Origin: an uncultured Prevotellaceae bacterium
GTDB lineage: Bacteria; Bacteroidota; Bacteroidia; Bacteroidales; Muribaculaceae
DNA: 7,753 nt
Assembly (NCBI GenBank): GCA_937892085.1
Contig: CALAVD010000088.1
Span: forward strand, 1 to 7,753
Reading direction: 5' to 3'
Part shown: positions 1 through 6,156 of the stretch, one piece after another
Layout: each line of letters opens with the position of its first letter
Numbering within the stretch: the stretch's first letter is position 1
Made by a program: the position numbers and the translations under genes
Notes under the pieces: generated by a model
Seen by the model: only the letters and a program-made list of their open reading frames with translations
The model's database searches: none
Told to the model about the DNA's origin: nothing

Positions 1-35
1 GCATCTGCTCGAAAATAAATCAAAAACACCTCAAG

Positions 36-54
36 TTAATTTATAGAACCCACC
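36..54 (+). repeat. Left copy of a 19-base inverted repeat (TTAATTTATAGAACCCACC)
   Basis: This 19-base sequence is found again, perfectly, as its reverse complement at 7701-7719. It lies 15 bases before the LysM gene's first ATG. The bases to its left (21-35, CAAAAACACCTCAAG) also resemble the outer flank of the right copy read on the minus strand (CAAAAACAACCAAG), so the related region is longer than the perfect core. It is probably a dispersed intergenic element of this genome, but a role in expression of the adjacent gene cannot be excluded. No TAnnTTTG box is visible in bases 1-69. Confidence 0.75.
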
Positions 55-69
55 ATAAAAAAGTTTATT

Positions 70-1242
70 ATGATGCGACGACTCTTAGTGACTATGATGG
101 CAGTGGTGGCGATGACGGGGCTGGCTGCCACGGTGGAGAATGAGTTTTTCACCGTTTCTACACCCGACGACAGTTGGTTCCTTGCCAATGATGACGCGCT
201 GCGACCCTACGGCGCGCGCGTGGATGTGACGCGTCTCGATGCCCGGGGCTCCACCCTGGAATTGGCACGCATCGACTACATCGAGGGAGCGTTTGACCCT
301 ACCCTCTACCTCCAGAAGCAAGTGGTGGAGAAAAAGGACATCTTTTGCCATGCGGCGACCGACTTCACCGGCATCTATTACTCCACAATAGCGGGATTTG
401 ATGCTCAGAGCGTGGGGTTTAAGAAGTCGTCGAACAACTACACCTACGAGTGTGAGGCCCTGGCGTTTAACGCCGGCTATGGTACCTTTCTCGTGATAAC
501 GGCGCACCGCACTGGCGAGCCGTCGCTCATAGGCCGCATAGTGGGAACGCTGAAATGCAAGGCCAACGTGACGCCGCTCAACTCCACATCGCTCATGGTG
601 CAAGCCGCACAAGCGGTGGTGGCGAAGCATCACCTGCCCATTGGCAACAATGAGCACCTCAGTGGGGTGGAAATGGCTCCCGATACCGCTACGCTAACCC
701 TTAAAGTAACAGTGCCTTATATCACGAAGGAGAGTGTGAACGTGCCGGCTTTTGTGATGACTAAGCGCGACGCATGGTTCCGTCAGGCTCCCGAGGCGCT
801 GAAGTTCAACCTCCTGCTCGCTGCGGCAAAGCGTGAGCGCAAACTTATGCGATACCTCTATGTTGATACTAAGGGGAATGAGATTGGCACACTGCTGATT
901 TATCCTGAGGAATATGAGCAGGTGGAACAGCTTGAGGCAGAGCGTGTTGCTCGTGAAGAGGCGGCACGACAGGCAACGGAGGAAGCTGAGCGCGCTGCCC
1001 AAGAGGCTGCTGAGCTTGCCGCAAAGGAGAAGGCAGAGCGCGAGGTGCTCGAAGCGGCACGAATAGAAGCCTCCAAGCCTATCATCTATGAGGTGAAACG
1101 CGGCGACAGCCTCAACAAAATCGCCAAGCAATATGGTGTGTCGGTGCAAGACATCAAGAATGCCAACCCCTCCATCAAAAACGACAAAATCCAATTAGGC
1201 CAGAAACTTACGATACCAAGAAAAGCTGCTTTGATTGAATAG
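70..1242 (+). CDS. Exported coiled-coil protein with C-terminal LysM domain
   Basis: This 390-residue protein is probably exported and bound to peptidoglycan. Residues 1-20 form a signal peptide: MMRR, a hydrophobic stretch, then small residues around GLAA. Residues about 21-275 are a folded region I do not recognise. Residues about 280-335 are rich in Glu, Ala and Arg and should form a coiled coil. Residues 340-384 are a good single LysM domain (YEVKRGDSLNKIA, ...ANPSI..., GQKLTIP). LysM binds N-acetylglucosamine-containing glycans such as peptidoglycan, and the coiled coil would act as a spacer or oligomerisation stalk. No catalytic motif is visible. ATG at 70 and ATG at 73 are equally plausible starts; neither has a clear ribosome binding site. 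The gene stands alone on its strand and converges on the CotH-like gene. LysM identification is firm; the N-terminal function is unknown. Confidence 0.93.
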   Translation: MMRRLLVTMMAVVAMTGLAATVENEFFTVSTPDDSWFLANDDALRPYGARVDVTRLDARGSTLELARIDYIEGAFDPTLYLQKQVVEKKDIFCHAATDFTGIYYSTIAGFDAQSVGFKKSSNNYTYECEALAFNAGYGTFLVITAHRTGEPSLIGRIVGTLKCKANVTPLNSTSLMVQAAQAVVAKHHLPIGNNEHLSGVEMAPDTATLTLKVTVPYITKESVNVPAFVMTKRDAWFRQAPEALKFNLLLAAAKRERKLMRYLYVDTKGNEIGTLLIYPEEYEQVEQLEAERVAREEAARQATEEAERAAQEAAELAAKEKAEREVLEAARIEASKPIIYEVKRGDSLNKIAKQYGVSVQDIKNANPSIKNDKIQLGQKLTIPRKAALIE

Positions 1243-1247
1243 TGCCG

Positions 1248-1329
1248 CTCCCTGCTTCGCATTCTTTGGAGAAACTGCGGATTAATCTGATTTTTCTGAA
1301 CCCCACTCCTTGTTCCCTGCTCCGCATTC
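1248..1329. repeat. Pair of 17-base direct repeats in the convergent spacer
   Basis: CTCCCTGCTTCGCATTC (1248-1264) and TTCCCTGCTCCGCATTC (1313-1329) match at 15 of 17 bases. They start 65 bases apart and almost exactly bracket the 88-base spacer between the LysM stop and the CotH-like stop. Between them is an AT-rich segment containing the palindrome GATTAATC (1280-1287). I see no GC-rich hairpin followed by a T run, so neither convergent gene has a recognisable intrinsic terminator here. The repeat may be the residue of a small duplication or of an inserted element. Confidence 0.6.
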
Positions 1330-1330
1330 A

Positions 1331-2956
1331 TTAATAGGTCACGACTTGGTAGGACTTATTGCCGTCGTAGATGAAATAGTGGTTTCCAGGGCTTAGGCCT
1401 TCGATGTTGGGAGTCTGGTGACGGCTGCTGCCGGCGTTGAGGATGATGTTGATGGCGGGATAATCCACATCAAAGCGGTGTGTCCACCACGTGATGCCGT
1501 CGGGTGTGGTGCGTGTCTCAGTCATCTGTGTCCCAGGCCAGTCGCCGTTGAGCACAGTGTTCTGCCCATTGATATAAACCCAGGCATAGAGGTAGGGTGC
1601 CGTGTCGCACTGCACATTGATGACAATGGCGGTTTCTTCAACAGGCGGCTGATAGGAGCCGAGCAAGATGTCGTAAATCAGGGTGATGTCGGCGGCTGTC
1701 ACTGCCCCGTCGAGATTTACGTCGCCCGTCACTGCCTCGGGTTCTCCCCACTGGCTGGCGAGCCAGTTGTGCTTGTTGTGGAAGTAGCTCTTGAAGGTGT
1801 TACGGTCGTTGAGGATGTCGGGGTTGCCATATTGTGGCCATCGTGAGGCGTCGCTCATAGCCGCCTGGTAAATCTGGTCGATGAAAGCATCGATAAAGGC
1901 GTCCATCTCGCTGTAATGCATCAGTTCGAAGCGGTCCCAATGCTTCTTTACAACCTCTTGGAAATGAGGGAACTTGGCAATCTCGCCAATCCACGTCTGG
2001 TTGAATGCCGGGCGGTCGTAGATAAAGCGGTCGGTGCCGCGATGGAAGGCGTTGCCAAAGTCCCACACGGGTCCGAACATGATTTTTGCGTCATTGCCGT
2101 TTTCTTTGTGAAAAAAGCAGCTGCCGTGAAACGACTCGGTGTCGTCGAGCAGTTCCTGCACCAGGTAGAAACGTGCCAGCTCATCGGGGTCGATAAAGTT
2201 CTCCCAGCCGTTGTTGGTCTTGTCGGTGACATAGATGGCGGCGTTGGCGCTGTTGATGAGTCCCGTGAGGTAGGTGCGCTGCTCATCGCTGAGGTGCTCG
2301 GGTGACTTGTAGGTTGCCCACAAGCTCTTGCCGTTGCCTTCCACGGTGCGTATCTGCTCTTCCTCCTGATAGTTGTCGATTTCCACCAGCCATCCACCGG
2401 TCACAGCAAACGGGTTGGTTTCGTAGTCGGCTTGCTCGGTGACGTTCACACGGTCGGGGTCCACGCGAATTATCTCGGTGAGCATGTAAAGTCCTATGTA
2501 GTCGCCGTTGAGCACCACTTCCACGGGTTGTTGCGACGGTGTCCATTCCATGCCAAGTCGTCGGCTCAGTTCAAATCCCACGGTGTTACGCAAAAATCCC
2601 AAATAGTCGTCGGCGTGAGCAAGCAGTGCCCAGTGCTTGTTGCACTTCATGCCCAGGAGTGGCTGTTTAGAGTCGAGTTTCAGCCTGTAAGGTTTTTTGT
2701 CGAAACCCGTCCAGGTGTAGTTGCCGCGTCCGCGAATCTGCAACAATTCCGGCGTGTCTTCTGTGCCAATGTCCTCCATGCCCTCGATGCCCATATTGTC
2801 GATGTAATACTCGGCATAGATGTAGTCTTCCTTTGACGTAATGGGTGCGCCGCCATCGGTGTTAATGAACATTACTGGCAGGGTGCCCGAATAGTTGGCG
2901 CTGGCGGTGAGTGCGCTCATCACGAGCAATATAAGTGAGAATAGCGTGTTTTTCAT
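1331..2956 (-). CDS. Secreted CotH-kinase-like protein with dockerin-like and CBM26-like modules
   Basis: This 541-residue protein starts with a signal peptide (residues 1-20, cut near SANYS). Residues about 24-400 match the CotH kinase family, known from the Bacillus spore-coat kinase CotH. Visible blocks are RGRGNYTW (75-82), KKPYRLKL (87-94), the GDYIGLYMLTE segment (151-161), GGWLVEID (187-194), FYLVQELLDDTESF (263-276) and GPVWDF (295-300). Asp299 lies in the block corresponding to the metal-binding aspartate region of CotH; the next acidic position is Gly301. Residues 411-434 are one dockerin-type Ca-binding repeat (GDVNLDG, then AADITLIYDILLGS). Residues about 443-541 resemble starch-binding module CBM26, with YAW, LNGDWPGTQM and W490/W491. 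Substrate and activity are unknown; protein phosphorylation outside the cytoplasm, or glycan binding only, are both possible. It follows tatD by 35 bases and is probably cotranscribed. Confidence 0.92.
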   Translation of the reverse strand: MKNTLFSLILLVMSALTASANYSGTLPVMFINTDGGAPITSKEDYIYAEYYIDNMGIEGMEDIGTEDTPELLQIRGRGNYTWTGFDKKPYRLKLDSKQPLLGMKCNKHWALLAHADDYLGFLRNTVGFELSRRLGMEWTPSQQPVEVVLNGDYIGLYMLTEIIRVDPDRVNVTEQADYETNPFAVTGGWLVEIDNYQEEEQIRTVEGNGKSLWATYKSPEHLSDEQRTYLTGLINSANAAIYVTDKTNNGWENFIDPDELARFYLVQELLDDTESFHGSCFFHKENGNDAKIMFGPVWDFGNAFHRGTDRFIYDRPAFNQTWIGEIAKFPHFQEVVKKHWDRFELMHYSEMDAFIDAFIDQIYQAAMSDASRWPQYGNPDILNDRNTFKSYFHNKHNWLASQWGEPEAVTGDVNLDGAVTAADITLIYDILLGSYQPPVEETAIVINVQCDTAPYLYAWVYINGQNTVLNGDWPGTQMTETRTTPDGITWWTHRFDVDYPAINIILNAGSSRHQTPNIEGLSPGNHYFIYDGNKSYQVVTY

Positions 2957-2962
2957 AAATTT

Positions 2963-2980
2963 AGCTGACGAGCTGACGAG
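2963..2980. repeat. 8-base tandem repeat (AGCTGACG, 2.25 copies)
   Basis: AGCTGACG occurs twice head to tail (2963-2970, 2971-2978), followed by AG. It fills much of the 35-base spacer between the tatD stop and the CotH-like start codon, ending 7 bases before that ATG. Copy-number slippage would change the spacing upstream of the CotH-like start, but with only two copies this may have no function. Confidence 0.6.
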
Positions 2981-2991
2981 GCAATTGCGTG

Positions 2992-3765
2992 TTATGCGAT
3001 TTTTAGTTTAAAGAGGGATATTGCGTTGCGGGTGGTGGCGGCTTCCACTTCCTGGTCGCTCACGTTGAGCTGCTGGGCGACGAAGTGGCACACATGCGGC
3101 ACAAAAGCGCTCTCGTTGCGCTTGCCGCGGTGAGGCACAGGTGCCAGGTAGGGCGAGTCGGTTTCCAATAGCAGTCGGTCGAGACCCACCACCGGCAAGA
3201 TGTCCTTCACATTGCTCTTCTTGAAGGTGACGATGCCGTTCACGCCAAAGTAGAAGTCGCCGCGCTCTCGCACCTTCTCCACCTCCTGTGGCGTGCCGGT
3301 GAAACTGTGAAACACGCCGTGCGGCAGCGGTTCGCCGAAGTTGTCCATCACGCTAAGTATCTCGTCGAGAGCGTCGCGGCAGTGCATAATGAAAGGAATG
3401 TCAAGCTCTTTGCACCAGTGCAACTGTGTGTCGAGAGCCCCCATTTGCTGCTCGCGCCACGTTTTGTCCCAATAGAGGTCGATGCCTATCTCTCCCACTG
3501 CCACGGGGTGATACTTGTCGAGCAGAGGACGCATAGCAGCCAACTGCTGCTCATAGTTCTCGTCAACATCCTCGGGATGCAGCCCCAGCGCTATCGAGGT
3601 GCATGCGGGGTAGTGGTTGTGCATCGCCACCACGCGCGGCACGCTCTCCAAGTTCTCGTTGGGCAGGATGATGTGCTGCACACCAGCTTCGAGCGCCCGC
3701 GCTATCACCTCGCTGCGGTCGTCGTCGAAGTCGCTGCAATACAAGTGGCTGTGAGAATCAATCAT
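2992..3765 (-). CDS. tatD: TatD-family metal-dependent hydrolase (DNase)
   Basis: This 257-residue protein is full length for the TatD family of TIM-barrel amidohydrolase-like enzymes. Members use two divalent metal ions and have 3'-5' exonuclease or AP-endonuclease-type DNase activity in the cytoplasm; some also act in D-aminoacyl-tRNA or RNA turnover. All metal-site blocks are present: DSHSH at the start (His5, His7), GLHP (61-64), GEIGID (91-96, Glu92), MHCR (127-130, His128), HSF (153-155, His153) and ETDSPYLAP (201-209, Asp203). The C-terminal TTRNAISLF is also typical. The ATG at 3765 places the HxH motif at residues 5 and 7, as usual. The gene follows the polyprenyl synthase after 77 bases and precedes the CotH-like gene by 35. 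Family assignment is firm; which paralogue (TatD, YcfH or YjjV type) is not resolved. Confidence 0.96.
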   Translation of the reverse strand: MIDSHSHLYCSDFDDDRSEVIARALEAGVQHIILPNENLESVPRVVAMHNHYPACTSIALGLHPEDVDENYEQQLAAMRPLLDKYHPVAVGEIGIDLYWDKTWREQQMGALDTQLHWCKELDIPFIMHCRDALDEILSVMDNFGEPLPHGVFHSFTGTPQEVEKVRERGDFYFGVNGIVTFKKSNVKDILPVVGLDRLLLETDSPYLAPVPHRGKRNESAFVPHVCHFVAQQLNVSDQEVEAATTRNAISLFKLKIA

Positions 3766-3790
3766 GGATAAGTGTTAAGAGAACCTTGCC

Positions 3791-3830
3791 TAATAGATAT
3801 TATAGAAGTTCTATATAAGCTATAATAGCT
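3791..3830. repeat. Three stacked small palindromes before tatD
   Basis: Three short inverted repeats lie next to one another in the 77-base gap between the polyprenyl synthase and tatD: TAATA-GA-TATTA (3791-3802), TATAGAA-G-TTCTATA (3801-3815) and AGCTAT-A-ATAGCT (3818-3830). All are perfect with loops of one or two bases. Such tight loops suit protein-binding sites or cruciform DNA better than RNA hairpins, and none is GC-rich enough to act as a conventional terminator. On the minus strand the middle one contains TATAGAAC, the core of the 19-base repeats near the window ends. A near-consensus -7 box, TAGTTTTA (3830-3837, minus strand; 7 of 8 specified or free positions), overlaps the edge. 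Confidence 0.6.
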
Positions 3831-3842
3831 AAAACTAAAAAA

Positions 3843-4817
3843 CTATTTCTCTCGGTTTACGAGGTTCTCGATTACTGCCTCAAATTGCTTGTAGGCGTCA
3901 TAGCTCATCTTGGTCTCATGGAGCAGGTCGAGCGCTTCATGTGAATATTTAACGATGGCATTTCGTGCAAGGTCTTTCAGCCCTAACCTCTCGTAGAGGG
4001 CAGTTACCGCCTTGATTTTCTCTTGCTTAGGGGCGTTGGCGTCGGTGAGCCAGCGGTTGAGCTCCTTGGCTTCGTTGCCGGCAGCGTGGTCTATGGCGTT
4101 GATGAGCAGGAAAGTCTTCTTGTTGTTGGCGATGTCGCCGCCTATCTCCTTGCCGAAGGTGGCAGGGTCGCCCCACACGTCGAGGTAGTCGTCTTGCAGC
4201 TGGAAGGCTATACCAAGGTTGACCGCCATGTCGTAGATGCTGTTGGCATTCTCGTCGTCGGTGCGCGCCACGATGGCACCAGCCTTACATGCGCATCCTA
4301 AGAGCACCGAAGTTTTCAGGCGAATCATCTTGATATATTCCTCGACTGTCACGTCGTTACGAGACTCGTAATCCATGTCATACTGTTGACCCTCATACAC
4401 TTGTATGGCGGTGTCGTTGAAGAGCTGGAGCAGTGGCTGCACGATGTCGGCATCGACGCGCGTGATGGCCTGAGCAGCCATTTGCAGCATGGTGTCGCCG
4501 CTTAGAATTGCCACATTCTGGTCCCAGCGGCGGTGTACGGTGGGTTTGCCGCGGCGCACGTCAGCGTTGTCCATTACGTCGTCGTGTAGGAGCGTGAAAT
4601 TGTGGAACAGCTCAATGCCGAGTGCGGCATTGATTGCTTTGTCGATGTCGCCACCCATCGCTTCGCAGGTCATAAGGGTGAGTACTGGTCTTATTCGCTT
4701 GCCTCCAAGCCCCATAGTGTAAGCTATTGGCTCATAGAGATGCGCTGGCTGCTTAGGATAGTTTATGTTGTTGATAGCCTTGTTTACAAGGTCGAGGTAA
4801 AAGTTGTAGTTGTGCAT
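3843..4817 (-). CDS. Polyprenyl diphosphate synthase (trans-type prenyltransferase)
   Basis: This 324-residue cytoplasmic enzyme condenses allylic diphosphates with isopentenyl diphosphate, making precursors for isoprenoid products such as quinone side chains. The family blocks are all present: GGKRIRP (38-44), the first Asp-rich motif DDVMD (79-83) followed by RRGKPTVH, LSGDTM (105-110), LKTS (167-170), and the second Asp-rich motif DDYLD (209-213) in FQLQDDYLD, with a GGD..NNKKT segment after it. The first motif lacks the two-residue insertion of bacterial farnesyl synthases. The residue five before it is aromatic (Phe74), which in geranylgeranyl-type synthases limits chain growth. A product of about C15-C20 is therefore inferred, but a longer one is not excluded. 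It begins 21 bases after the lipoprotein stop, so the two are probably cotranscribed. Family confidence is high; the product is not, so no symbol is given. Confidence 0.96.
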   Translation of the reverse strand: MHNYNFYLDLVNKAINNINYPKQPAHLYEPIAYTMGLGGKRIRPVLTLMTCEAMGGDIDKAINAALGIELFHNFTLLHDDVMDNADVRRGKPTVHRRWDQNVAILSGDTMLQMAAQAITRVDADIVQPLLQLFNDTAIQVYEGQQYDMDYESRNDVTVEEYIKMIRLKTSVLLGCACKAGAIVARTDDENANSIYDMAVNLGIAFQLQDDYLDVWGDPATFGKEIGGDIANNKKTFLLINAIDHAAGNEAKELNRWLTDANAPKQEKIKAVTALYERLGLKDLARNAIVKYSHEALDLLHETKMSYDAYKQFEAVIENLVNREK

Positions 4818-4838
4818 GGCTCAAAAAACCGTTGATTA

Positions 4839-5231
4839 CTAATCTTCTTCTAATTCTTCAAATTCATCCCATTCAGCGTCTTCAGGGAGGTTTTTGGGAC
4901 GCTCGGCAAAGATTTCCTTAGCGAGCTTAGGGTCATTTTCTTTAAGATAGGCTTTGTAGGCCTTGTTAAAGCTGGCGATGGCTATGGAGTCATCGGCAAG
5001 CTGGAACTCGGCTTGCAGCGCCTTAGCCTCGAGGATGCAGTTTTGCATCGCTAAGGTATCGGTGTGGTCGGTTTCTACTAACTGCTTTGCAGCTTGAGTA
5101 GCCACTTCTATGGCTTTCTCTTTGAGGTTCGACACTTTGGGCTTTGTCGCAGGTTTGTTGTCCCCCTTGCAGCCCCCTATCATTAAGGCGGAGAGAATCA
5201 GGGTTATGGTTATCAGTATTTTTACTTTCAT
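4839..5231 (-). CDS. Small acidic lipoprotein of unknown function
   Basis: This 130-residue protein has a type II signal peptide: MKVK, a hydrophobic stretch, and the lipobox IGGC with Cys21 as the lipidated residue. Gly at -2 is less common than Ala or Ser but acceptable. Residues after Cys21 read KGDNK, which is not a clear surface-export signal, so the membrane face cannot be assigned. Residues about 35-105 appear helical and charged, and the end (about 116-130) is very acidic, EDAEWDEFEELEED. I do not recognise a named domain. The start at 5231 is supported by the complete signal peptide and by a strong promoter box ending only four bases before the ATG. It is the first gene of the lipoprotein - prenyl synthase - tatD - CotH-like cluster. 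Confidence 0.88.
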   Translation of the reverse strand: MKVKILITITLILSALMIGGCKGDNKPATKPKVSNLKEKAIEVATQAAKQLVETDHTDTLAMQNCILEAKALQAEFQLADDSIAIASFNKAYKAYLKENDPKLAKEIFAERPKNLPEDAEWDEFEELEED

Positions 5232-5235
5232 GCTG

Positions 5236-5266
5236 CAAAATTAGTGCAAGCCGGGAGAAATACAAA
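5236..5266 (-). promoter_or_regulatory. Bacteroidota-type promoter of the lipoprotein gene
   Basis: Read on the minus strand, TTTG (5266-5263) is followed by a 19-base spacer and TAATTTTG (5243-5236), an exact match to the Bacteroidota -33/-7 pattern (TTTG, about 19-20 bases, TAnnTTTG). The box ends four bases before the ATG at 5231. Transcription would thus start at or just next to the start codon, giving a leaderless or nearly leaderless mRNA. The arrangement TAATTTTGCAG-C-ATG is the same as before the DUF5715-like gene. Confidence 0.75.
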
Positions 5267-5290
5267 ATGAAAAGCGAAGATTTTCATTTT
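5264..5290. promoter_or_regulatory. 10-base perfect inverted repeat overlapping the -33 element
   Basis: AAAATGAAAA (5264-5273) and TTTTCATTTT (5281-5290) are exact reverse complements separated by seven bases. The left arm overlaps the -33 TTTG of the lipoprotein promoter (5263-5266), a position suited to an operator. Stem GC content is only one pair in ten, so an intrinsic terminator is unlikely. A regulator-binding role is inference. Confidence 0.45.
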
Positions 5291-5346
5291 TATTGCCTCG
5301 ACGCCGCCTGATTTATCCAAAACAATAACAAGAAATGGCATTTGCA

Positions 5347-5380
5347 AAAAATCCCTCGCAAGTTGTCGCGAGGGATTTTT
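5347..5380 (-). terminator. Intrinsic terminator after aqpZ
   Basis: AAAAATCCCTCGC (5347-5359) pairs perfectly with GCGAGGGATTTTT (5368-5380) around an eight-base loop. Eight of the pairs form a GC-rich core (TCCCTCGC/GCGAGGGA), flanked by A and T runs on both sides. Read on the minus strand, the hairpin begins 22 bases past the aqpZ stop and is followed by six T residues. The symmetry means it could also stop plus-strand transcription. It separates the aqpZ unit from the lipoprotein promoter. Confidence 0.9.
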
Positions 5381-5402
5381 AAATGACTTTTAGAGGCAGT
5401 GT

Positions 5403-6116
5403 TTAGTCCTCTTTCTCCTCTTTCTCTTTCTTGCATTTGCAGCAGATGGGATCAATAATCATCCAGATGCAAGCAGCAAGGGCTGCGCCAACGAACGGAC
5501 CAACGATGAATACCCACAAGTCATTCATCGCATCGCCACACTCAAACACGGCGGGAGCGATAGAGCGAGCGGGGTTTACGCTGGTGCCGGTGTAGTGGAT
5601 GCCCACCAAGTGGATGAGAATAAGGCTCAAACCGATGGCAAGACCTGCGAAGTTGTTGGTAGCGCCATTGGTCTTTGCTGTTGCGCCAAGCACAACGAGG
5701 ACAAAGATGCAGGTGAGCACAATCTCAACAATGAGACCGGCGATTTGAGTGCCAGCACCGGCAACGGTGTTGGCGCCGGTAGTGGTGCCACCGAAATCTG
5801 TTGTCGCTGTAGAGACAAACGCATAGAGGATGGCGGAGCCGATGAACGCGCCAATCACTTGGAAAATCATGTACATGGCGCAATCTTTAGCGTTGATGCG
5901 CTTTGTCAGGAAGCATCCTAAGGTGATTGCGGGATTGATGTGGCAACCGCTGATGCCACCAATGGTGTAGGCCATCGCTACTACCGCCAAGCCAAATGCC
6001 ATGGCAGTGCCAACTACCGATGCGGTATCAACTCCACAATTAAGGCTCACGGCAGTGCCGCAACCAAGTAACACGAGCACCATGGTGCCCACCATTTCGG
6101 CTAAATACTTTTTCAT
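5403..6116 (-). CDS. aqpZ: Aquaporin Z-type water channel (MIP family)
   Basis: This 237-residue inner-membrane channel has six predicted membrane segments and two NPA half-helix motifs: HINPAIT (59-65, Asn61) and VNPARS (180-185, Asn181). By comparison with E. coli AqpZ (Phe43, His174, Thr183, Arg189), the selectivity-filter residues are Phe41 (in AMAFGL), His169 (in LIHL), Thr178 (in GTSVNPAR) and Arg184. All four are kept, which predicts a narrow water-selective pore rather than a glycerol channel. The cytoplasmic tail is unusual: a Cys cluster (Cys225, Cys226, Cys228) leads into alternating Lys and Glu/Asp (229-237). The gene follows the DUF5715-like gene by 40 bases and may be cotranscribed with it. 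The nearest -7 candidate, TAAATTCG (6124-6131), has one mismatch. A strong terminator follows. Confidence 0.96.
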   Translation of the reverse strand: MKKYLAEMVGTMVLVLLGCGTAVSLNCGVDTASVVGTAMAFGLAVVAMAYTIGGISGCHINPAITLGCFLTKRINAKDCAMYMIFQVIGAFIGSAILYAFVSTATTDFGGTTTGANTVAGAGTQIAGLIVEIVLTCIFVLVVLGATAKTNGATNNFAGLAIGLSLILIHLVGIHYTGTSVNPARSIAPAVFECGDAMNDLWVFIVGPFVGAALAACIWMIIDPICCKCKKEKEEKED

Positions 6117-6156
6117 ATTAAAACGAATTTAAAGGGTTAATAATATGGTTGAATTG

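Noticed and set aside
85..657. Minus-strand reading frame of 190 codons inside the LysM gene
   Set aside because: It has no recognisable domain, is rich in His, Arg and Val as expected of an antisense shadow, and lies over a clear exported LysM protein.
1418..1846. Plus-strand reading frame of 142 codons opposite the CotH-like C-terminus
   Set aside because: Its sequence is a Val/Gly/Cys-rich shadow of the dockerin and CBM26-like region, with no supporting signal.
4839..5231. Surface-export signal after the lipoprotein cysteine
   Set aside because: CKGDNK has only one acidic residue near the Lys and does not match the K(D/E)2 or similar signals convincingly, so location is left open.
5333..5343. 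Palindrome AAATG-G-CATTT next to the aqpZ terminator
   Set aside because: Only five AT-rich pairs; such a palindrome is expected by chance in this composition and no function is suggested.
5232..5402. A small RNA or extra small gene in the 171-base spacer between aqpZ and the lipoprotein gene
   Set aside because: The promoter, inverted repeat and terminator explain most of it, and no convincing start codon with a reading frame remains.
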